Part shown: in pieces, positions 1 through 10,870 of the stretch | How positions within the stretch are numbered: position 1 is the first letter of the stretch | How the letters are laid out: each line of letters starts with the position of its first letter | From: Clavelina lepadiformis | Taxonomy: Eukaryota; Chordata; Ascidiacea; Aplousobranchia; Clavelinidae | Length of the DNA stretch: 64,000 nt | Assembly (NCBI RefSeq): GCF_947623445.1 | Contig: NC_135243.1 | Location: 4,714,501-4,778,500, forward strand | Direction of reading: 5' to 3' | Translations under genes and position numbers: made by a program | The notes under the pieces: model-generated | The model's database searches: none | Seen by the model: the letters and a program-made list of their open reading frames with translations, nothing else | What the model was told of the DNA's origin: nothing

Positions 1-103
1 CAAGAAAGCATGTTTAGACATAGCTCATATAATAGACAGTTTGTCATCTCTCGCGCCCCCCTTATGAATCTTACACGTCCCCCCAGTTTAAGAACCACTG
101 ATG
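1..103. mobile_element. end of a hAT-like non-autonomous element, cut by window edge
   Basis: The segment is rich in C runs and ends in cccagtttaagaaccactg. Read on the minus strand this is CAGTGGTTCTTAAACTGGG, a terminal inverted repeat style typical of hAT-type MITEs. The other end lies outside the window, so the target-site duplication cannot be checked. The paired locus near 5400, in the second copy of the tandem duplication, lacks this end. It was therefore inserted after the duplication or lies just outside the duplicated unit. Confidence 0.45.
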
Positions 104-1136
104 TAGGCCTTTTGCAAATGGCGAGCCAGTGCTTTCTCCTGTTCAGTGGTCTATACTTTATAATGAGAAGTTGCAACTTCGGGTAACATAACATAAGTAA
201 TGGAAGAATAATGATATCGCCAAGACGTAATATTGGACGTTTATTCAATTTTACCAAAAACGTGCAAATAATGTCTTACAGTAATAAATTTTGTAGTTTG
301 ATAATTTTTACGCAAGCATTGTCATCAAAGCAATCTAGTAGTTAAAAGTTAACACTTGTCAGATCTTTTTACTTTCAAACGAATAAATTCAAAGCTTAAC
401 AAACCAAGATTAAATGCAGTATTTCAAGTGGAGATGTGTTAATTTTTTATGGAAACAACCCAAACCCCCAAATGAACCGATAAATAATTTCAAGTAAATT
501 AAAAACGTTTCAACGTTTCTTGAAAATATTAAGTGAATAAATAAATTTATGATATGTTAAGCTATGCCATGTACGTATAATGTAGCTTATCTATGCTGTA
601 ACTCGTTTTTTGCTGTGCCCCAATTTTCCATAAAAATCTTCCAAAAACGGGCTCCATTCATTGGTTCCTTTACTCTCTTAGTTCTTCTAGTTACTCAACT
701 CTAAATTTCAGTTCGAGTTCTCAAAAATAAATGTTTGTTTGCAGTAAAATATTTTGAATAAACTCATTCATGGAATAAATAAAAACTGAATTTTTATTTT
801 GCAAAAAAAACACTTCAAATGGATCGCATTTTGAAACGAAATAAACAAAGAAAATACTTAAATAAAATAGAAAACGGGTAAATTAAATAAAAATCAATTG
901 TGGTTTAAAAGCACAAACTGAAATATAAAGTGAACAGGTTTAGGTTGTGGTTGTAACAATTTTTTAATTTTTTAATTTTTGCTGCTTTTATAATTTTATG
1001 TCTGATAGATGTTCGGATAATAACATTTGGCAAATAAAGTTTTTAAGTTTTCACAAAAACCAAAAAACTTTGTTAGATATAGAGTCAAGTTACAAATCAA
1101 AAGAGTAAATTTTCGGGAACTTTATTTTTTTATGAC
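104..1136. other. 3' flank of secreted-protein gene copy A (no gene seen)
   Basis: This is AT-rich non-coding DNA downstream of copy A. It is the left part of the tandem duplication and matches about 5411-6483, with small indels such as a 25-30 bp segment near 6125 that copy A lacks. No ORF, RNA gene or clear inverted repeat was found in it. Confidence 0.6.
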
Positions 1137-2758
1137 TTAATAATGGGCATTTCTTCTCCTTCTCTTTTGTGTTTCTTCTTCCTCTTCCTCCTCCTCCTCT
1201 TGCACTTCTTGCACGACACTCACACCCAAGTCAGCAGCTCCGAACCAAGTGTTGTTGTAAGTCAATTCAAAAGCCACCTGTGATGTATTTATCAATCATG
1301 AATTAGTTTTTAGATTTTAGATTTTAGATTTTAGTTATTCGTTGACGAGTCGGGATAATTAAGACTGTGTATGATTATGTCACAAATTTAATTTGCTGGA
1401 GGACGAACGCAATGCTCGCCTTCGTCATTATATAATATTAAATTGCTTTGTTACATCACAAGTTGAACATACCTCGGTTTGCCATGACTTAATGTTTCCA
1501 ATTTTATAAATTTGTGGTCCACCCATGACTGTGTTAGGAGAATCGACCTTTGAACAAAAAAATTATCGTTTAACTTGGTGATCTCGAATATAATTTGTTC
1601 ATTATTTTTAGCGGTGTAATCTTATTTACAAGAAAACCCGTCAAGCGTCGATATTAATTACTTACGTAATGATACTGATATGGTGCAGGATTATGAGGTC
1701 TCGTTAACATTGTTACGTCATCATACCTATAAGTGATGACTTGAAACTTACCTTGAATTCGTTTACAGAAGCTGGTAGGTCAATCATTATGGCGCTCTTC
1801 TCATTCAAATCGTAATCACAGACCCTTGAGCGAGTTCGTTTTTCGTCCATGTTGTTTGGGAATGAATAGACTGTGACTGTGACAATGAATATAACATCAG
1901 TCGTGACGCTTAATATTCTTCATCAGTACATATAAGCATCTTTGTAATTACGGGGTATTACATCATAATCGAACACACGTGGTAATTATTTGCGTTTATT
2001 CCTTAATTAAATTGTACTTGTGTCTAAACTTATATTTTAATTGTGCGACGTGTTTCTTTCTAACCGCGGAAGTGAAACAAATCAACAGCATGAGAAGATT
2101 TTCGAGACTTACCTGTGTTTTTGTCATCAGCGTCGCAAACCCAACCTATTGAGTTGCTGCTGTAAGCGGCGTCTTGCAGGAAATTGACGACGAATATGAA
2201 TGCACCCGTGTTTTGCCACACTTGATTCGGTGTCGCTAGAGCGTAAATTCCCTCGGCCGAGTTGGATTTCCCCGGAACAATGTCACAATTTTCACACTGA
2301 TTCGAAAATGTATGAGTTTAAATCACAGCGATTTGTCGAAAAAAAGCTTAAGACAACAGAAACCCCCAGACTTACGTGAAACCAGTAAACTGCGCCGGGG
2401 AAGAGAAGATAACAAGTTCCGTTTCCCAGATTTGAGAAGTCCGCCATCCCTTTTGCTCCCGCTGGAGTGCGCTCATTCTCAGGCCAGTTCTCCAAGAAAT
2501 AAACTAATAAAAATATGACTCATGCTTAAAAATTTTCACTATGTTTAAATTATTGCTTGAAACTTATATATATATAAAGATGTTTTGGTACAGTCGACAA
2601 CATTTGGATGGAGCCGACATAAATCTAGATACCATAACATGCTCTAAAATGGACAAGCTGAGAATTTATTGCTTGATACTTTTCTACCAACTACAAATTG
2701 CTCTACCTTGTCCACACACTGCTCCGATCAGAAATGTAACAGCGATAAAAGCTTTCAT
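1137..2758 (-). CDS. secreted protein, tandem copy A (234 aa, function unknown)
   Basis: Six coding exons on the minus strand: 2707-2758, 2376-2503, 2113-2296, 1752-1876, 1473-1547 and 1137-1277. They total 705 nt and every GT-AG junction keeps frame. The protein starts MKAFIAVTFLIGAVCGQ, a signal peptide with a clear hydrophobic core, so it should be secreted. The mature part is about 215 residues with few cysteines and no domain I recognise. The C-terminus carries a run of Glu followed by the basic patch KRRRRN and ends in AHY. The basic patch resembles a proprotein-convertase site, which is inference only. A sister gene (copy B) lies about 5.35 kb away in the same orientation, with nearly identical exons and introns. 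Copy A has one extra Glu codon in the acidic run and Lys-Arg context TQKRRRR instead of TPKRRRR. Confidence 0.8.
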
Positions 2759-2866
2759 GATGATCTTTCAAAGACTTCTTTGCGAATTCACAAATTTATC
2801 TGTTTAGGAAACTTTTCACGACTGGTTGTATGTTAACTGCATGCTGTTGGTGTAACAGCGAACAAT

Positions 2867-2872
2867 TTTATA
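2867..2872 (-). promoter_or_regulatory. TATA-like box of copy A
   Basis: TATAAA reads on the minus strand about 110 nt upstream of the start codon. The same box and its surroundings are kept at 8288-8293 in front of copy B, so both copies retain a similar core promoter. Homology between the two upstream regions fades beyond about 2930. Confidence 0.4.
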
Positions 2873-2939
2873 TCAAGATCCAGGAAATTACGTTGATGAC
2901 GTTGGTAGCTATACGTAGAGTACGTTGAAGGTTAAATTG

Positions 2940-3457
2940 CAGGTTAAGTAATATTTTAATAAGTGTTCATGTGTGATGTTTATTTGAAGTAAAAAGGAAT
3001 ACCTTAAAGTTCAGTTAAGCTCAATCAAATATCGTTATTATGTCGCCTATTAACTAATAGATTATAATTACACTTTCCCCATGATTAATGCAGTAAATTA
3101 CAAGTTATTAACTATTTACAGTTTTGATAAATGTTTTCAATTATACTAATGCCACCACACTCGTAAACAATACAGTCGCGCGATTACTGTATTTTGCGAT
3201 GTTAGTGAAAGTATGAGCTGGATTTCATGACGTAATTATTACCGTGTCTTCTAACGCAATCATGTCTAACATTTCGTTATTTCGACTAATGACGAGGTAA
3301 TTATAATCCATCTTTATACATGTCATAAAACATTATAAACACTTGTTTTCTAACTTTACTTTTTACGATTTAGTGTGGAACTGGCATGAAATGAGTTACT
3401 TACATCAAGAATAAACTGATTTGTGCTGAAATGGTAAGAAACATATTTACTTGTACT
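2940..3457. other. intergenic, nothing recognised
   Basis: AT-rich sequence between the promoter of copy A and the tRNA-like repeat. No coding exon or inverted repeat was recognised. Confidence 0.5.
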
Positions 3458-3515
3458 GACACTGTGACGTAGTGGTTGGAGCGCATGGCTCGGACCACGA
3501 TTCGATTTCTAGTTG
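3458..3515 (+). repeat. tRNA-derived SINE-like segment
   Basis: The stretch contains tagtggttggagcgcatggc, resembling a pol III A box, followed at tRNA spacing by gattcgatttct, resembling a B box. The tRNA fold is not intact, so this is more likely a tRNA-derived SINE head than a tRNA gene. A related segment is at about 9661-9750. Confidence 0.4.
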
Positions 3516-3527
3516 AACCAACGTTAT

Positions 3528-4860
3528 GGGGAAGGTGGGGTAAAGCGGACCACCTAAGGCTTAATCGTTACAATTCACTGATTTCACCAAAACATTTGAC
3601 TTGTTTGTTTTGAGAGTTAACTCTAAGGTATTTCGCTAAATTTTGAAGTGTCCTTTTATTGATTGCTTGCTTTCTTACATAAAAATTTTTTGATTTAAAA
3701 GCACCTCCAATAGTCCACTTTACCCCAATTTGTTCCACATCACAATCAATTTATTTACAAATTGTCATCACAAGCGAAGTAGTTATGAAAGTAATCGCAG
3801 TTCACCATCAATTTTTAAAAACATAATTCACAAATAAAGTTGTCATCCTCTTCATTACACCCAGAGCAGGCTTCATGCGCCCATCGCATGCATTTAGAGC
3901 ACTGGATCCACCCATCATTCTCGGATGATTTGGAATACAATTTGTTGCAGTAAAAGCATTCTGCATCTACGTTGTTATCACTTTCATCGACTGTGTCCTT
4001 CTGCTGCATTGATGACCTGGAAACCTTAGCTTTCTTCATAGAGCGCTTTTTCGATGAACTTGTTTTACTGCTGTTGCCAGATACCGCGGATTGGCTACGA
4101 TTCGTTGAAGCCAATTGCTTCTTGTATGGTGAACTGGTTAAAATAGCAGTTGCACCTCTCTTAGACTTCCTCTTTTGGCGAGTGTGAGCTGCTTTCGGCA
4201 TAGGAAGCACTTCAACAGGACTTACAATTGTGAAACTGCAATTTGCATCTTCAGGAGAGGACGGTTGGGCTACATCTATTGACTGTGCAGGTAACGATTC
4301 AGGCATCTCGGGAAGACCAGCCGCATCTAAGCCATTATTTCTGCCATCACACAAGTCAATGCTAGTTGAACTAACATTAACGGGGTAAGATTCGGTGTTG
4401 GTTGGAACAGGATCAATAGGAATATCATTAACATCCGATGGAGCAAAGTCAGCCTCTCCAACTCCTCCTCCACCACTGGTCCACTTTACCCCCACCCCTT
4501 GGTTACTATTGTTTTGACTGTTGGCCAAATTTTGGCTAGTCAGTAAGCGGAATGAACCTATGTAATGCGTACGTGATACAGTAAAACTCCTTTCTACCAT
4601 TCAACCAAACTTCTACCTTATGCATGTAAAATAAAATCTAAGTTACAAGACATACCTTTCAATAGATCAGAGAGTACAAAAAACGAATTCCGTGCCTTTT
4701 CTTGCCTTCTTTTCCACGTAACCTCGAATAATGGCGTCTGCAACCACGTTATGTCATGCTTCACTAAACTTAGTGGTATCCGCGCGGTTAAAAAACTTTA
4801 TTAAGAAAATAAGAGGGGTGTGCCACTTTACCCCGTTGGTCCGCTTTACACCACCTTCCC
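3528..4860 (-). mobile_element. pogo/Tigger-type DNA transposon remnant with terminal inverted repeats
   Basis: The ends are inverted repeats: 3528-3551 and 4837-4860 read gggaaggtggggtaaagcgg and, on the other strand, gggaaggtggtgtaaagcgg, with one mismatch over 24 bp. TA lies next to each end, in keeping with a pogo/Tc1-mariner TA target, although the left junction is one base off. Further copies of the motif ccactttacccc occur at about 3714, 4480 and 4823 as subterminal repeats. The only long ORF is the C-terminal part of a transposase-like protein, and no DDE region was found. It appears to be an internally deleted copy. Confidence 0.65.
3815..4600 (-). CDS. transposon-derived protein with C-terminal PHD-like zinc finger (261 aa)
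   Basis: A single open frame beginning with ATG inside the inverted repeats of the pogo-type remnant. The first half is Ser/Pro/acidic and low-complexity. A Lys/Arg-rich stretch (residues about 138-200) could be a nuclear localisation signal. The last 50 residues carry a C4HC3 pattern: CFYC, then WIQCSKC, WAHEAC and a closing ICELC. Fingers of this kind occur at the C-terminus of some pogo/Jerky-type transposases. The catalytic DDE domain is absent. One subterminal motif falls inside the frame (GVKWTSG), so the N-terminal part of the ORF may be non-coding transposon DNA. It could be a dead fragment or a short expressed tail protein. Confidence 0.5.
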   Translation of the reverse strand: MVERSFTVSRTHYIGSFRLLTSQNLANSQNNSNQGVGVKWTSGGGGVGEADFAPSDVNDIPIDPVPTNTESYPVNVSSTSIDLCDGRNNGLDAAGLPEMPESLPAQSIDVAQPSSPEDANCSFTIVSPVEVLPMPKAAHTRQKRKSKRGATAILTSSPYKKQLASTNRSQSAVSGNSSKTSSSKKRSMKKAKVSRSSMQQKDTVDESDNNVDAECFYCNKLYSKSSENDGWIQCSKCMRWAHEACSGCNEEDDNFICELCF

Positions 4861-4862
4861 TT

Positions 4863-5407
4863 ACTCTTAAGGAAGGTATGAACGACGCTTGCTTTTGTTT
4901 ACTGGAAATGATGAACAGAAATAAATTTGAGTAATAAAATACAAAAAATGTCAACGGGGACTTTCACAACTTGATAAAAACTTATGTTGCTGTAGTCTCG
5001 TGGTTCAGGCCAGGCAACGTAAAGTATTTTGAACGAAAACGTCAGCTTAAAAGTGTCACTGATTAGGACATAAAAGCAAAGATTCTAACAACTGTTGCCT
5101 TACAAACAGATTGCTTGCGTGTGTGCCACAGATGTTTTAGCAAACATTAAAATTAAACACAAAATTCTTCCAAAAAATATTTTTCCGGGATAATTGTGGA
5201 AAATTTGATTCAAAGTACCTGTTTTTACATAAAGGTGCCCAAAAATAAACGCACTTGTGTGAAAGCAAGCTCATACACCAAGGTTTTGGCAAGAACATTT
5301 CCACAAACAAGACTTATGTTTAACAGTGTACTGGTTATATGCTGACAGTGCGCATGCAAACTGGGTTTAACGCTTCATGGCGTCACTATGCTACCGTATA
5401 GTAATGT
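4863..5407. other. intergenic, nothing recognised
   Basis: AT-rich sequence between the transposon and the second duplicated unit. No gene, RNA or clear repeat was recognised. Confidence 0.5.
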
Positions 5408-6483
5408 TCGATGTAGGCCTTTTTGCAAATGGCGAGCCAGTGCATTCTCCTGTTCAGTGATCTAAGTTATACTTTATAATGAGAAGTTGCAGCTTCGGGT
5501 AACATAAGTAATGGAAGAAAAGTGATATCGCCAACACGTAATATTTGAAGTTTACTCAATTTTACCAAAAACGTGCAAATAATGGCTTACAGTAATAAGT
5601 TTTGTAGTTTGATAATTTTTCACGCAAGTATTGTCGTCAAAGCAATCTAGTAGTTAAAGGCTAACACTTGTCAGATGTTTTTACTTTCAAAAGAATAAAT
5701 TCAAAGCTTAACAAATCAAGATCAAATGCAATATGTGAAGTGGAGATGTGTTAACTTTTTATGGAAGCAACTCCAGTCTCCAAATGAACCGACAAATAAT
5801 AAATTTTAAATAAATTAAAAACGTTTCAACGGTTCTTGAAAATAGTAAGTGAATGAATAAATTTATGATATGTTATGTTATGCCATGTACGTATAATGTA
5901 GCTTATCTATGCTAAAACGCATTTTTTGCTGTGCCTCAATTTTCCATAGAAATCTTCCAAAAAGGGGCTCCTTTCATTGCTGCCTTTACTCTCTTAGTTC
6001 TTCTAGTAACTCAATTCTGAATTTCATTTCGAGTTCTCAAAAATATATGTTTATTTGCAGTAAAATATTTTGAACAAACTCATTCATGGAATAAATAAAA
6101 ACTGAATTTTTATTTTGCAAAAAACATGCGTTTTATTTAAGCACGCGAGCATTTTGAAACACTTCAAATGGATCGCATTTTGAAACGAAATAACAAAGAA
6201 ATTACTTAAATAAAATAGAAAACGGGTAAGTTAAATAAAAATCAATTGTGGTTTAAAAGAGCAAACTGAAATATAAAGTGAACACGTTTAGGTTGTGGTT
6301 GTAACAATTTTTAAATTTTTAATTGTTTGTTGCTTTTATAATTTTTAACTGATAGATGTTCGGGTAATAACATTTGGCAAACAATGCTTTTCAGTTTTCA
6401 CACAAACCAAAAAACTTTGTTAGTTATATAGTCAAGTTACAAACTAAAAGAGTAAGTTTTCGGGAACTTTATTTTTTTATGAC

Positions 6484-8178
6484 TTAATAATGGGCATTTC
6501 TTCTCCTTCTCTTTGGTGTTTCTTCTTCTTCCTCCTCCTCCTCTTGCACTTCTTGCACGACACTCACACCCAAGTCGGCGGCTCCGAACCAAGTGTTGTT
6601 GTAAGTCAATTCAAAAGCCACCTGTGATGTGTTTATCATTTCTAAATTAGTTTTAGATCCTAATTTTAGTTATTCGTTGATGATTCGGGTTAATTAAGAC
6701 TGTGTATGATTATGACACAAATTTAATTTGCTGGAGGACGAACGCAATGCTCGCCTTCATCATTATATAATATTAAATTGCTTTGTTACATCACAAGTTG
6801 AACATACCTCGGTTTGCCAGGACTTAATGTTTCCAATTTTATAAATTTGTGGTCCACCCATGACTGTGTTAGGAGAATCGACCTTTGAACAAAAAAATTA
6901 TCGTTTAACTTGGTGACCTCGAATATAATTTGTTCATTATTTTTAGCGGTGTAATCTTATTTACAAGAAAACCCGTCAAGCGTCGAATTTAATTACTTAC
7001 GTAATGATACTGATATGGTGCAGGATTATGAGGTCTCGTTAACATTGTTACGTCATCATACCTATAAGTGATGACTTGAAACTTACCTTGAATTCGTTTA
7101 CAGAAGCTGGTAGGTCAATCATTATGGCGCTCTTCTCATTCAAATCGTAATCACAGACCCTTGAACGGGTTCGTTTTTCGTCCATGTTGTTTGGGAACGA
7201 ATAGACTGTGACTGTGACAATGAATATAACATCAGTCGTGACGCTTAGTATTCTTCATCAGTACATATAAGCATCTTTGTAATTACGAGGTATTACATCA
7301 TAATCGAACACACGTGGTAATTATTTGCGTTTATTCCTTAATTAAATTGTACTTGTGTCTAAACTTATATTTTAATTGTGCGACGTGTTTCTTTCTAACC
7401 GCGGAAGTGAAACAAATCAACAGCATGAGAAGTTTTTGAGACTTACCTGTGTTTTTGTCATCAGCGTCGCAAACCCAACCTATGGAGTTGCTGCTGTAAG
7501 CGGCGTCTTGCAGGAAATTGACGACGAATATGAATGCACCCGTGTTTTGCCACACTTGATTCGGTGTCGCTAGAGCGTAAATTCCCTCGGCCGAGTTGGA
7601 TTTCCCCGGAACAATGTCACAGTTTTCACACTGATTCGAAAATGTATGAGTTTAAATCACAGCGATTTGCTGAAAAAAAGCTTAAGACAACAGAAACCCC
7701 CAGACTTACGTGAAACCAGTAAACTGCGCCGGGGAAGAGAAGATAACAAGTTCCGTTTCCCAGATTTGAGAAGTCCGCCATCCCTTTTGCTCCCGCTGGA
7801 GTGCGCTCATTCTCAGGCCAGTTCTCCAAGAAATAAACTAAAAAAATATGACTTTCTTTAATTTGTGAACTTTGCGGAGTTGAAATCTATAACTTTTCTA
7901 GTAAATGAGGTACCTTTAGAATACCTGGTAAATATTTATGCTCATGATATTTGATTTGATAATTGGTAGAGAATTGTATTAAAGTGTTGGAATAAATCTA
8001 AAGTTCGATGGAAAACAAAAATGACCACACGTTGATATTGATTAAAAATTTTTTCCAAAGTAACAAATGCCGTAAGCTGCATATTTATTACTTGATATAC
8101 TTTTTACCAATAACAAATTCTCCTACCTTGTCCACACACTGCTCCGATCAGAAATGTAATAGCGACAAAAGCTTTCAT
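6484..8178 (-). CDS. secreted protein, tandem copy B (233 aa, function unknown)
   Basis: Six coding exons: 8127-8178, 7710-7837, 7447-7630, 7087-7211, 6808-6882 and 6484-6621. They total 702 nt and are in frame at all junctions. The signal peptide is MKAFVAITFLIGAVCGQ. The following exons give a mature protein with segments such as VYFLENWPENERTPAGAKG and CENCDIVPGKSNSAEGIY. The tail is Glu-rich, then TPKRRRRNAHY. No known domain was recognised. The predicted protein is almost identical to copy A. Differences are a few substitutions and one Glu codon fewer. Both genes are probably functional, since neither has a stop or a broken splice site. Confidence 0.8.
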
Positions 8179-8287
8179 GATTAACTTTCAAAGACTTCTT
8201 TGAAAATTGTCAAATTTATCTGTTTAGGAAACCTCTCTCGACTGGTTGTATATCAATTGCATGCTGTTGGTACAACAGCGAACAACT

Positions 8288-8293
8288 TTTATA
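8288..8293 (-). promoter_or_regulatory. TATA-like box of copy B
   Basis: TATAAA on the minus strand about 110 nt before the start codon, in the same context as the box before copy A. Confidence 0.4.
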
Positions 8294-8345
8294 TCAAGAT
8301 CCAAACAATTACCTAGATGACGTCGGATCCTACGCGGAAGACATT

Positions 8346-9660
8346 TTGAAGTTAAACGTATGTATAAGAGTTTGCTAAGCAATTTAACATCATTGTGTGA
8401 CCTTTGTTTATATCAGAAATACCTTAAATTTTAATTCAACATAATCAGAGTCGTTTTATATTAACAATTATAGTTGGCTAATTACACCTGACCGTTCGAT
8501 TAATCCAGCAAATTACAAGTCACCAAGTAAGCGCCGTCTTACGTAGTTCTGTCAATTATACTGACGTGGTCACACTTTCTGTAAACAACCATTAGTCGCA
8601 ATCATGTTGATATGTGCTGGTGTATGTAATGAAAAGCATATGAACCAAGTTGCATTGCGCAATCATCTACGTGGTTTAATACAATCACTTTTTTGTATTT
8701 ATCGTCCACTATTAATGAGGTAATGATAAAACATTCAACCAATTTTAGAACTTTAGTTTCTTTCGGCAATATTACATATTACATGATTTAATTAAGCCTA
8801 AACGTAACGTGTAAATGGTCGGTAAACGTAGACACAGCAAGTTACAAATTAACTATAAACACACATCAGCGTAACGCAAAATATTTGCTAACAATATAAA
8901 AGTAATAGTAAATCGTATAGTTGTTTAATTGGCGTTCTGTAACTTAAGTTCTCCGCGTCTAAAAGGAACGGATATGACATAGAACCGGCCAGCAATCAAA
9001 AATTTTATTAATAATACAAGTTCCTATTATAAACAAAGGCTTTTATTTTTTGCATAAATTATGATTAAATAATAAATTTATGATTAAAATATATATGGGT
9101 CATTTGGAAACGATATTTATTATCATTATCAAGATCAAGACGTAACGAAATTGATCGTATCAACGTAAACGTTATAACGACGTAACAAAAATATATACGT
9201 TCTAAATACTAAATAGATAAACTAAATTCACTTTACAGGTAAGATCAAAGGTTTAATGGCAAATAAAAAGTCAAAAACAATAAGTTTTAATAAACTGGTC
9301 AGAATTTAGTGAAACTTTTATAAGAAGAAAAGTACAGTGAGCTGGTGAACCAAACGTGCACACGACGTATCTATTTGTAGCTTATAATTACTTAGTCACA
9401 TCACATCAATACGCAATTTTACGGTTAATTAAATAGAAATCAAACCAGCATCGAAACGCAAATCGCTGAAACAACCTGACGTTGTTTAGCCAATTAACTT
9501 TGAGCGCTGTTGTAAGAAAGATTATTCTGTAAATTGACATATGTCCTATAACAATGAACGCATGCGTTTTGTAAATGAAAATGGCTGTTCAACTTGAGTT
9601 CGATATACGTATCGTGTACGCCCATGACGTATAACGTTTTATACGTGTGACCGCTATTCC
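8346..9660. other. intergenic, nothing recognised
   Basis: AT-rich sequence with no convincing ORF or structured repeat. Confidence 0.5.
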
Positions 9661-9750
9661 GGCATTCGTTATGTCGGCTCCGCATAGAGTAGCGGGTAGA
9701 GCGCCTGGCTCGCAAAAGTGCGGTCTTGTGGTTCGATTTCTAGCTGCCTA
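9661..9750 (+). repeat. tRNA-derived SINE-like segment
   Basis: Contains tagcgggtagagcgcctgg, an A-box-like element, and tggttcgatttct, a close B-box match (consensus GGTTCGANTCC). The stem pairing of a tRNA is poor, so a tRNA-derived SINE head is more likely than a functional tRNA gene. It resembles the segment at 3458-3515. Confidence 0.45.
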
Positions 9751-9954
9751 ATACCATAGGCATAGTAGCTTGACTCCTTGAAAAAGTTATAAACAAAGCT
9801 TGCTTCTGTTCAGTTGTTAAAATGCACAGTTTCGAATACGACATGTTACGATCGTCATTTGGTTTATACCAGAGTTGTTTCCTGTTTGAATTTTTCAAGA
9901 CAATTTCACGAGGCCCTATAATATGTTTTGCCAAAGCTTTGAGCATAACAGAAA

Positions 9955-10206
9955 AAGTTTCCTCGCAACCGGAAAAAGATCGAAGCGTTGCAAAAGCATA
10001 ACTGTGGATATACTTTGTACAAAATGGGCAAATATAATGAAACCCTTCAATATTACGAAAGAGAACTTGAAGGTTATCAAGGACTGAGCATGGATAAAGA
10101 CATAAAAGAAGACTTGGCAGAATGTTATTTTTATCTTGAAAATTGCCTTTTTCGACTGGGACGAACTTGGAACTCTCGGGAAATTTTCAACGAATCAGAC
10201 TCTTAA
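9955..10206 (+). pseudogene. TPR-repeat protein fragment
   Basis: A short frame encodes about 75 residues with the spacing of tetratricopeptide repeats. One helix pair is visible around HNCGYTLYKMGKYNETLQYY and a second around LAECYFYLENCLFRLGR, each with the expected small/aromatic positions. It ends in a stop at 10206. No start, promoter or neighbouring exon was found, and the frame closes shortly upstream. I read it as a truncated relic or isolated exon of a TPR gene. Confidence 0.4.
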
Positions 10207-10273
10207 ATAAGCACTAAGTGACAGCAATATTTCCAATAGCAGTTTTTAACCATATTCATGTTGCAATATCGCA

Positions 10274-10390
10274 TTATCGTTTTTTGAAACCGGAACCCAC
10301 TTTGTTTTTCACCGCACGATTTTCGCTCTTGGCTGCATCAAGACGATTGTTAACTTCAGCTAAGGAATTTTTTTGGTTATAAATTTTAAT
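10274..10390 (-). CDS. possible C-terminal exon of an unidentified coiled-coil protein
   Basis: On the minus strand a frame reads AEVNNRLDAAKSENRAVKNK then VGSGFKKR and stop. The charged, heptad-like composition looks like real coding sequence at the end of a coiled-coil protein. A possible splice acceptor (TTCCTTAG) lies just before AEVNN. Upstream exons could not be assigned. The open frame at 10865-11150 on the same strand, which ends near a GTAAGT donor, may belong to the same gene. Family unknown. Confidence 0.25.
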   Translation of the reverse strand: MKIYNQKNSLAEVNNRLDAAKSENRAVKNKVGSGFKKR

Positions 10391-10688
10391 TTCGAAAGTG
10401 ACATTTGATTTTTGAAACCAAGTTCCAGCCACAAGCGATGTTCCAGCTCAGCCAAGTTACACACTGTAAAAGCCTACATGGTCATTAGTTCATTTGTAAT
10501 GTAACAGTTTTCTCTTAAATTATATTCTGCCATAGCTACAGCTATCTTAGAAATTTGGTTGACTTCATTGGTATTTAATGCACATTGTTTGTTGTGTGGT
10601 GTCTTTTGTACCGGTTGTTTTAAATATCATAATCTCACTCAACGTAGCACACTGTCTTCGCTTATTTTCTAAATTTAAAATTTAATTG

Positions 10689-10870
10689 TAGATTTAGTGG
10701 CCGTGCGAGTTGTTACCAGCAAATATTAACGTTATTTTTCTTGAGCACGTTTTAAGCCTTTTCGGTTTTGTCACTTTTTTCCTGCTCATTGGCGCGTGTT
10801 AGTAACAACTGGCTTGATTTTTCGTCACCACCGCGCTTTCGATGACAAATAAAATGATTGAACGATTTAT
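10689..10870. repeat. dispersed repeat family, copy 1
   Basis: Starts with tttagtggccgtgc, contains cacgttttaagc...gtttgtcacttttt, and ends near a gatgacaaa-type motif. The same order of blocks is found at 55523-55690 and, more diverged, at 58130-58290. No inverted ends were recognised. It is probably an old interspersed element. Confidence 0.45.

Larger units (their letters stand above)
5408..8345 (-). repeat. tandem duplication unit B (partner about 100-2935)
   Basis: This unit matches the segment starting near 100 over its whole length: 3' flank, six exons, five introns and the TATA-containing upstream region. The offset is about 5.3 kb. Introns are nearly as conserved as exons, which points to a recent duplication or ongoing gene conversion. 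The spacer between the units holds the pogo remnant. Confidence 0.85.

Noticed and set aside
9661..9750. Functional tRNA gene
   Set aside because: B box is good but acceptor and anticodon stems do not pair; better explained as a tRNA-derived repeat.
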